A program made the translations under genes and the position numbers. A model generated the notes under the pieces. The model was not told the DNA's origin and did no database searches. It saw only the letters and a program-made list of their open reading frames with translations. 31,705 nt of DNA. Origin: HGM12669 sp048527645. Lineage in GTDB: Bacteria > Bacillota > Clostridia > Oscillospirales > CAG-272. Positions 24,190 through 31,705 of this stretch are shown here, in pieces (positions within the stretch are counted from its first letter, which is position 1; the number at the start of each line of letters is the position of its first letter). Location: assembly GCA_048527645.1 (NCBI GenBank), contig DBGFNI010000045.1:1-31705 (forward strand), given 5' to 3'.

Positions 24190-24903
24190 ATGAAAATCAA
24201 ACGCCCCGCCGTGGATTACCGCAGGCTGAATCTGCAAACCGTCAAAACGGAGGAATTCCGGCATGTTCTGCTCCTCCTGTACTGGCCGATATACGGCTTG
24301 CTCTTCCTGTTTGTTGAGCGCTTCTTCCCCGTCACGCAGTATCATGTCATGCATTGCGGCTTGGATGACATGATCCCCTTTTGCGAATGGTTTTTGATTC
24401 CCTACCTGTTCTGGTTTGTCTATCTGATCGGCATGCATCTGTACACGCTGTTTTATGATGTGGATGCCTTTCGGCATCTGATGAAATATATCATTTTCAC
24501 CTATACCGTCACCATCGTCATCTATTTTCTTTTTCCCACCTGTCAGCATCTGCGGCCGGACACGTTTGCACGGGACAATCTGCTGACAAAACTCATGGCG
24601 GCAATTTATCAGTTTGACACCGACACCAACGTCTGCCCCTCTCTGCATGTGATCGGCTCCATGGCGGTGCTTTCCACCGCCTGCTACAGCAAAACCATCC
24701 GCTCGCGTGCGTGGAAAATCGGCTTCGGCGCTGTCGCGTTTCTCATTTGTTTGTCCACCATGTTTTTAAAGCAGCATTCCGCTTTGGATGTTTTGACTGC
24801 CATCCCTGTTTGTATCATCGCAGAAATTTTCAGCCGCCTGCCTCTCCGAAAGGCAGCGCGCGCCGGCGCTCCGCGTCAGGCGCTTGAGGAAAGAAAGGAA
24901 TAG
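24190..24903 (+). CDS. PAP2-family membrane protein, Aur1/inositolphosphotransferase-like
   Basis: Probably transfers or removes a phospho-headgroup on a membrane lipid. The 237-residue protein has about six membrane helices and the three PAP2 motifs in the Aur1-like form: HLRPD (120-124), CPSLHV with His153, and FLKQHSALDVL with His196 and Asp200, the catalytic His and its partner. Arg, both His and Asp are present, so it should be active. Alternatives are a lipid phosphatase, an undecaprenyl-pyrophosphate-type phosphatase or a phosphotransferase making a headgroup-modified lipid. AGGAG lies about ten nt before the ATG. It is followed after 3 bp by the CrtO-like gene, suggesting a shared pathway. 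Confidence 0.83.
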   Translation: MKIKRPAVDYRRLNLQTVKTEEFRHVLLLLYWPIYGLLFLFVERFFPVTQYHVMHCGLDDMIPFCEWFLIPYLFWFVYLIGMHLYTLFYDVDAFRHLMKYIIFTYTVTIVIYFLFPTCQHLRPDTFARDNLLTKLMAAIYQFDTDTNVCPSLHVIGSMAVLSTACYSKTIRSRAWKIGFGAVAFLICLSTMFLKQHSALDVLTAIPVCIIAEIFSRLPLRKAARAGAPRQALEERKE

Positions 24904-24906
24904 TTT

Positions 24907-25395
24907 ATGCTGTCGGCTCTGATTTATTTTGCTGTGATCGGCGTTGTGTTTTTCATATTCGGACGGGTGATGCCAAAGGATCGGATCGATCCCCGCGCCT
25001 TCCCGTTTCGCCTCTATGCTTTTGAAAAGGACGGCGCCGTATACCGCTCGCTGCTGGTTCACCGCTGGCAAAACCACGTCCCGGATATGAGCCGGATTCT
25101 GCCGCACATGATGCCGGAGAAAAAGCTGGGCACGCATTTTGATCTGCAAACCGTCCAAGTGCTCCTGGCGGAAAACTGCACGGCGGAACTGATTCACTGG
25201 CTGTTGTGCGTCGCCGGTCTCTTCTGTCTCAAGCTCTGCCCGGGCATGGGCGGGGTGGTGCTCTATGCGCTCTATTTTCTCGGCAATCTTCCCTATATCA
25301 TCATCCAGCGGTATAACCGACCGAAACTGATCCGTTTGCAGGAGAGACTGCAACAGCGCGAAGTGCGGAAAGGCGCGTGCGTATGCGTATTCTGA
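24907..25395 (+). CDS. CrtO-like membrane acyltransferase (glycosyl-diaponeurosporenoate acyltransferase family)
   Basis: The 162-residue protein resembles PF18927/CrtO, whose S. aureus member acylates a glucosylated carotenoid acid in staphyloxanthin synthesis. Family features visible: a leading membrane segment (3-20), VHRWQNHVPD (about 52-61), ENCTAELIHWLL (about 88-99), further membrane segments, and NLPYIIIQRYNRPKLIRLQ near the C-terminus. There are no carotenoid genes nearby, so the substrate is more likely another glycolipid, perhaps the product of the glycosyltransferase that follows. Annotation as CrtO itself would be an over-call. It starts 3 bp after the PAP2 stop and overlaps the next gene by 13 nt, so translation is coupled. 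Confidence 0.65.
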   Translation: MLSALIYFAVIGVVFFIFGRVMPKDRIDPRAFPFRLYAFEKDGAVYRSLLVHRWQNHVPDMSRILPHMMPEKKLGTHFDLQTVQVLLAENCTAELIHWLLCVAGLFCLKLCPGMGGVVLYALYFLGNLPYIIIQRYNRPKLIRLQERLQQREVRKGACVCVF

Positions 25396-26531
25396 TTTTG
25401 AGCTGCAACACCGGCAAGGGGCACGATTCCTGCGCTGCGGCAATTCAGCAGGCCATCGAGGCGGAGGGTGGCTGCCAATGTCAGCGCGCCGACGCGCTTT
25501 CTTTTGTGCCGGGACATTTTTCCAAACTTGCCTCCTCCGTCCATGTTTTTGTATACCGGCATATTCCCGGCTTGTTCGCCTGGGGGTATCACTTTGCGGA
25601 GAACCACGCATATCTTTTGCAGGCGGGCGCCGTGCCCTACCGCTTTTTGAGCCGGGGGAGCCGCCGCCTCAAAGCATATCTGCAAAGCCATCCCGCCGAC
25701 ACGGTTGTCTGCACCCACCCCTTTGCCTCCATCGTTTTGCAGGGTGCGGTGCAGCATGACGCAACCCGCCCGCTGGTTGCGTTTGTCGCGACGGATTACA
25801 CCTGCAGTCCCGGCGTTGCGCAGCCGGTCACGGATATCTATTTTATTCCCCACGACTCCCTGCGCCGCGAATTTATGCAAAAGGGGATTAAGCAGGATGC
25901 GCTGTGCGCCACCGGCATCCCGGTTCGCACACAGTTTTCCGTCCGCGCGGCACGGCAAGACGCCAAAGCGCGCGCGGGCATACCGGCGCAGTGCCCGCAT
26001 CTGCTGATGATGTGCGGCAGCATGGGCTGCGGCAATATGGAAACGCTGCTGGAGCAGCTGATCCGAAAATCCGGGGCAGACGTCCACATCACGGCAATCT
26101 GTGGGACCAATCAGCATCTATTGAACCGGCTTGGGCGCAAATACCGTGATCAAAAACGGGTGCATCTGCACGGCTATGCAGATAATATTTCGGCGCTTTT
26201 AGACAGCGCAGATGTCTATCTGACCAAGCCCGGCGGCATCAGCACCACGGAAGCGGCGGCAAAGGGCGTTCCCATGGTGTTTGTTGACGCGGTCGGCGGG
26301 TGTGAAGCATACAATCTACGCTTTTTCACCGACATGGGCGCGGCAAAAAGCGCAGACACCCCGGAAAAGATCGCAGACAGCTGTCTGGCGCTGCTGCATA
26401 ACGAAGCGCTCCGGCAAAAAATGTGCCTGGCGCAGCTGCGCGCTGTCAACGGCAACGCCGCGCGGGAAATCAGTCATACGCTCTGCTGTACGGCGGCAGC
26501 GCCGGACAAGCGGCAGGCCTGCTCGGTTTGA
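25383..26531 (+). CDS. MGDG-synthase/UgtP-like glycosyltransferase (GT28)
   Basis: Probably transfers a sugar from a UDP-sugar to diacylglycerol or a related lipid at the inner face of the membrane. The 382-residue protein has the MGDG_synth N-terminal domain with glycine-rich SCNTGKGHDSCAAAI (7-21), an acidic central THPF stretch, and the GT28 C-terminal domain with CGSMGCGN, an LHGYADNI segment and the UDP-sugar site TKPGGISTTEAAAKGVPMVF. I took the ATG at 25383 (GGAAAGG about nine nt upstream); a GTG two codons earlier is possible. Cys content is high (about 13). It is the last of the PAP2/CrtO-like/glycosyltransferase set, followed by a terminator. Exact sugar and acceptor are unknown. 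Confidence 0.85.
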   Translation: MRILILSCNTGKGHDSCAAAIQQAIEAEGGCQCQRADALSFVPGHFSKLASSVHVFVYRHIPGLFAWGYHFAENHAYLLQAGAVPYRFLSRGSRRLKAYLQSHPADTVVCTHPFASIVLQGAVQHDATRPLVAFVATDYTCSPGVAQPVTDIYFIPHDSLRREFMQKGIKQDALCATGIPVRTQFSVRAARQDAKARAGIPAQCPHLLMMCGSMGCGNMETLLEQLIRKSGADVHITAICGTNQHLLNRLGRKYRDQKRVHLHGYADNISALLDSADVYLTKPGGISTTEAAAKGVPMVFVDAVGGCEAYNLRFFTDMGAAKSADTPEKIADSCLALLHNEALRQKMCLAQLRAVNGNAAREISHTLCCTAAAPDKRQACSV

Positions 26532-26563
26532 AGCAGGGAGCCTCTTCCGCCCGGCATTTTTTT
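26501..26563 (+). terminator. Probable terminator of the ftsH/lipid gene operon
   Basis: A nested long stem overlaps the last codons of the glycosyltransferase gene: GCCGG/CCGGC (26501-26505 with 26551-26555), GCGG/CCGC (26510-26513 with 26547-26550) and CCTGCT/AGCAGG (26518-26523 with 26532-26537). A T7 run (26557-26563) follows. The pairings are interrupted, so efficiency is uncertain. Confidence 0.55.
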
Positions 26564-26644
26564 AGGATAAACTCTGCCGACGGGGAAAACCCGATCTACG
26601 GTTGCTCGTGACGGAAAAAACTTCTCTTTTTTCGTTCAAAGCGG

Positions 26645-26673
26645 TTGACAGAGGATGTTTTGCGTGGTATAAT
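26645..26673 (+). promoter_or_regulatory. Perfect-consensus sigma-A promoter of the pyrC-carAB operon
   Basis: TTGACA (26645-26650), an exact 17-bp spacer and TATAAT (26668-26673). The predicted start is near 26680. This is the best promoter in the window. Such strength, with a terminator before the first gene, suggests control after initiation. Confidence 0.92.
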
Positions 26674-26679
26674 AAGCAG

Positions 26680-26825
26680 AAAGGCAAGCAATTGTCGAAA
26701 GATATCTGAAAAACGGTTTTCCCGGTCCGCAGGATCGTATTTTTACAGACAAATGTAACACAGTATGTTTCACTGTGCCGCTACAGCGGAAATTGTTGCC
26801 TGCCGGATCCGGCAGGCATTTTTTT
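26680..26825 (+). ncRNA. Structured pyrC leader: riboswitch-like/attenuator RNA
   Basis: By eye, AGGCAA plus CAATT (26682-26687, 26689-26693, one bulged G) can pair with AATTG plus TTGCCT (26791-26801), giving an 11-bp closing helix. Inside are five small hairpins. They are GAAAA/TTTTC (26708-26721), CGGTCC/GGATCG with a GCA loop (26723-26737), TTACA/TGTAA (26743-26758), CACAGT/ACTGTG (26759-26777) and CCGC/GCGG (26778-26789); the last three abut exactly. The helix uses 26798-26801, which are also the first bases of the terminator stem, so helix and terminator exclude each other. The helix would act as antiterminator (gene ON). I do not see the PyrR-loop signature. Ligand or binding protein unknown. 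Confidence 0.6.
26798..26825 (+). terminator. Strong intrinsic terminator (attenuator) before pyrC
   Basis: A perfect 8-bp stem GCCTGCCG/CGGCAGGC (26798-26805 with 26810-26817) with a GATC loop is followed by A and T7 (26819-26825). It lies downstream of the pyr promoter and 49 bp upstream of the pyrC start, so it must be conditionally bypassed. Confidence 0.9.
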
Positions 26826-28124
26826 CAGATCACGCATCCGTACCTGTTATCCGAGAACGAAAGGAGCTTTGATCATGACGCGTTATTTGGTCAAGCACGC
26901 AAAGGTTTTTGCAGCCGACGGTTTTCAGGTGTTGGATTTTTTGGTAGAAAACGGTACCATCACGCGGATGGATGCGCATATTGACTGTCCCGGGGCAACG
27001 GTTTTGTTGCTTGACGGCAGTATCGTTTTTCCCGGTTTTACGGATGTGCACGTGCATTTCCGTGAGCCGGGATTTTCTTATAAAGAGACGATTGCCACCG
27101 GCAGCCGCGCGGCGGCAAGAGGAGGCTACGCCCATGTGTGCACCATGCCAAATCTCAACCCTTGCCCGGACAGCCCGGCACACCTGCGCTGTCAGCAGCA
27201 GATCATCGACGCGACCGCCGCGGTGCATGTGCATCCCTTTGGAACCATCACCGCCGGGCAAAACGGTGAGCGACTCTCGGATATTGCGGCGCTGGCGCCG
27301 CATGTTGTCGGATTTTCCGACGACGGACGCGGCGTGCAAAAGGAAGAAATGATGCGGTGCGCGATGGAGGCGGTTTCTCGGTGCGGCAGCATCATCAGCG
27401 CCCACTGCGAGGACAACGCCCTGCTGCGCGGCGGGTATATTCATGACGGCGAATACGCACGGCAGCACGGGCATCGCGGCATCTGCTCCGAGAGCGAATG
27501 GAGACCGATCGAACGGGACATCCGCCTGGCAGAGCAGACACACTGCCGCTATCATGTCTGTCACATTTCCTGCAAAGAAAGCGTGGAGCTGATCCGGCAG
27601 GCAAAGGCGCGCGGCGTGGATATCACCTGCGAGACGGCGCCGCACTATCTGGTATACTGCGACAGGCAATTGCAGGAGGACGGACGGTTCAAGATGAACC
27701 CGCCGATCCGCTCTGAAGCGGATCGCGAGGCGCTGTTGGAGGGCATCCGCGACGGCACCATCGATATGATCGCGACCGATCACGCGCCGCACAGCGCGGA
27801 GGAGAAGGGGCGGGGACTGGAGCACAGCCTCATGGGCGTGACCGGTCTGGAAACCGCCTTCGCCGTCTGCTACACCCATCTGGTGAAAACGGGAAGAATC
27901 ACGCTTAACCGTCTGCTGGAGCTGTTTTGGGGCAACCCGCGGCGGCGCTTCGGCATCGGCACGCCCCTGGCGGTGGGAGAGCCGGCGGATTTCACGGCAT
28001 TTGATTTAGACACGCAGTACACCGTTGACCCCGCGCAATTTATATCCATGGGGCGCGCGACGCCCTTCGCGGGAGAGACTGTTTTCGGAAAATGTATGCT
28101 GACGATGGTCGGCGGGAGGATTGT

Positions 28125-29211
<1,087 letters not shown>

Positions 29212-29219
<8 letters not shown>

Positions 29220-31705
29220 AAGAACAGATATCAAAAAAGTATTGGTTATCGGCTCCGGTCCTATTGTCATCGGACAGGCGGCGGAATTTGACTACGCCGG
29301 CACGCAGGCGTGTCTGGCGCTGCGCGAGGAGGGCTATGAGGTCATTTTAGTCAACTCCAATCCAGCAACCATCATGACCGACACCGTCATCGCGGACAAG
29401 GTCTACATGGAGCCGCTGACTTTGGAATATGTGGCGAAAATCCTCCGGTACGAGCGTCCCGACGCGATCCTGCCCGGGATCGGCGGACAAACCGGACTGA
29501 ATCTCGCCATGCAGCTTGCCAAAAAAGGCGTTTTGGCGGAATGTCAGGTGGAACTGCTTGGCACCAAGAGCGAAAGCATTGAGCGCGCCGAGGATCGGGA
29601 ACTGTTCAAAGAGCTGTGCGAGCAGCTGGGCGAGCCGGTTTTGCCTTCCGTCATCACACACTCGATTGAAGAAGCGATTGCCGCTGCCGAGGAAATCGGC
29701 TATCCCGTTGTGCTGCGTCCCGCTTTTACGCTGGGCGGAACGGGCGGCGGCTTTGCCGACGATGAGAAGCAGCTGCGCGAAATCATGAAAAACGCGCTGC
29801 AGCTCTCCCCCGTCGGACAGGTTTTGGTCGAAAAAAGCATCAAGGGCTACAAAGAAATCGAATATGAGGTGATGCGCGACGCCAACGATACCGCCATCAC
29901 CATCTGCAACATGGAAAACATTGACCCGGTCGGCATTCACACCGGGGACAGCATCGTCGTTGCACCCAGCCAGACCCTGACCAACAAGGAATATCATCTG
30001 CTCCGCGACAGCGCGCTGAAAATCATCCGCGCACTGGAAATCGAGGGCGGCTGCAATGTGCAGTTCGCGCTGGATCCACAGTCTTTCCACTATTATCTGA
30101 TCGAGGTCAATCCCCGCGTGTCGCGTTCCTCCGCGCTGGCCTCCAAGGCGAGCGGCTATCCCATTGCGCGCGTCTCGGCAAAAATCGCCGTGGGCATGAC
30201 CCTGGATGAAATCGCGATTGCCAACACGCCGGCAAGCTTTGAGCCGACGCTGGATTATGTCGTGACAAAAATTGCTCGCTTCCCCTTTGATAAATTTGCT
30301 ACCGCCTCCAACAAGCTGTCTACGCAGATGAAAGCGACCGGCGAGGTGATGAGCATCGGCCGCACCCAGGAGGAAAGCCTGCTCAAGGCGGTGCGCTCGC
30401 TTGAGATCGGCGCATGCCACCTGTATCTGAAAAAATTTGATGCCATGGCCGAGGATGAGCTGCTGGAATATATCCGCACCGGCACAGATGACAGAATCTT
30501 CGCCATTGCGCAGCTGATGCGGCTGGGCGTAGACTCCGAGCATATCTGGAACGCCACCAAAATCGACATGTTTTTCCTGGACAAGATCCGCAACATTGTC
30601 GAGTTCGAGAAGGAAGTCCGCGCAAACCGCGGGGATATTGCGACGCTGCGCGCCGCAAAACGGATGGGCTTTTCCGACCGGTATATCGCACAGTGCTGGG
30701 ACCAGAAGGAAATTGACATCTGGCATCTTCGCGAGGAAAACAACATTTTCCCCGTGTACAAAATGATCGATACCTGCGCCAGCGAATTTGAGTCCTATAT
30801 TCCGTACTTTTATTCCACCTATGAAGACGAGAATGAAAGCGTGGTCACCGACCGCAAGAAAATCGTAGTGCTCGGCTCCGGCCCCATCCGCATCGGGCAG
30901 GGCGTGGAATTTGACTATTCCACCGTTCATGCCGTCATGACCATCAAAAAATACGGCATCGAGGCCATCATCATCAACAACAACCCCGAGACGGTTTCCA
31001 CCGACTATACTACCAGCGACAAGCTGTATTTTGAGCCGCTGACCACAGAGGACGTGATGAATATCATCCGTATGGAGAAGCCCATGGGCGTCATCACCTC
31101 CCTCGGCGGGCAGACCGCCATCAACCTGGCACAGTCCTTAATGGAGCGCGGTGTGAAGATCATCGGAACGGATTTTGAAGCGATCGAACGCGCGGAAAAC
31201 CGCGATGCGTTTGAAAAGATCATGGAGCAGCTGCACATTCCGCAGCCGCGTGGCGAAGCGGTGACCAACATCGAGGCAGGCGTGGAAGCCGCGGCGCGCA
31301 TCGGGTATCCGGTTTTGGTTCGCCCAAGCTATGTGCTGGGCGGACGCGCCATGCAGATTGTCGCGGGCGAGGATGCGCTGCGCACCTATCTGAAAACCGC
31401 CGTTGCCATCAACGAGGATCAGCCCGTGCTGGTGGACAAATACATTGTGGGCAAGGAGCTGGAGGTGGACGCCGTGTGCGACGGCACCGATGTCTTTGTC
31501 CCCGGTATCATGGAGCATGTGGAGCGCACCGGCGTGCACTCCGGCGACTCCATCAGCGTCTATCCGACCTTCAGCGTGTCCGATAAAGTCAAGCAAACCA
31601 TGCTTGACTACACCCGCCGCCTGGGGCTGGGCATCGGGATTGTCGGGTTGTATAACATTCAGTTTATTGTCGATGAGAATGAGAATGTTTATGTCATCGA
31701 GGTCA
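29212..31705 (+). CDS. carB: Carbamoyl-phosphate synthase, large subunit (3' end outside window)
   Basis: Makes carbamoyl phosphate from ammonia, bicarbonate and two ATP. The window holds the first 831 codons of a subunit usually about 1070 long, and the frame stays open to the window edge. The start MPKRTDIKKVLVIGSGPIVI has GGAGG about nine nt upstream. The first ATP-grasp half (to about 400) shows LVNSNPATIMTD, GGQTGLNLA, PSVITHS and ALRIEVNPR-like YLIEVNPRVSRSSALASKA. After the middle domain the second half starts at about 550 with KIVVLGSGPIRIGQGVEFDY, NNNPETVSTDY, SLGGQTAINLA and VRPSYVLGGRAMQ. Both halves are intact as far as seen; the C-terminal allosteric (MGS) domain lies outside. 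It overlaps carA by 8 nt. Confidence 0.97.

Noticed and set aside
24907..25395. Carotenoid (staphyloxanthin) pathway gene crtO
   Set aside because: Family similarity only; no carotenoid genes are present, so the specific name was not used.
26680..26797. PyrR-binding loop in the pyr leader
   Set aside because: No CNGNGA-containing loop or close UCCAGAGAGG match. The nearest hairpin (26723-26737) has a three-base GCA loop. A divergent site cannot be fully excluded.
29347..30930. A 527-codon minus-strand open frame opposite carB
   Set aside because: Antisense shadow of carB, whose two ATP-grasp halves are intact; no promoter or domain.

Overview
The window looks like a chromosomal stretch of a moderately GC-rich Clostridia member (Oscillospirales/Ruminococcaceae-like). 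The reasons are clostridial gene families (paired GlgC/GlgD, a DUF6062-type protein, a PF06541 membrane protein, an acetyl-type MetA with MetY), strong AGGAGG-type ribosome binding sites, consensus sigma-A promoters with 17-bp spacers, and many intrinsic terminators. I see no phage, insertion sequence, CRISPR array, rRNA or tRNA. The content is housekeeping and central metabolism; the novelty is mostly in regulatory DNA/RNA and in a few poorly characterised proteins.

Layout. 1-4000 (minus strand): metY-metA, which makes homocysteine from homoserine by the O-acetyl route. It has a clear promoter overlapped by a perfect palindrome and a clear terminator, and tmcAL (tRNA-Met modification) follows. 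4024-14447 (plus): a six-gene glycogen operon, glgB-glgC-glgD-glgA-glgP plus a cytoplasmic GH13 alpha-glucanase. It covers ADP-glucose synthesis, chain elongation, branching, phosphorolysis and hydrolysis, and ends at a bidirectional terminator. 14552-16226 (minus): a DUF6062-type Cys/His protein and a polysaccharide-deacetylase lipoprotein. 16425-17132 (plus): a stand-alone Cys-rich, zinc-ribbon-like protein with its own promoter and terminator. 17195-21319 (minus): nth-mutY-C39-like membrane peptidase-THUMP RNA methyltransferase, an operon mixing base-excision repair with two less obvious partners. 21573-26531 (plus): PF06541 membrane protein, ftsH, then three membrane-lipid genes (Aur1-like PAP2, CrtO-like acyltransferase, MGDG-synthase-like glycosyltransferase). 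26645-31705 (plus): a pyrimidine operon pyrC-carA-carB (carB runs off the window).

The most interesting element is the pyrC leader (about 26680-26825). A perfect-consensus promoter is followed by about 195 nt of untranslated RNA in which two distant segments can form an 11-bp helix enclosing five small hairpins. The 3' strand of that helix overlaps the 5' strand of a strong intrinsic terminator, so the two are mutually exclusive. This is riboswitch or attenuator architecture, and I do not see the usual PyrR-binding loop. All base pairings were made by eye and no folding program or database search was run.
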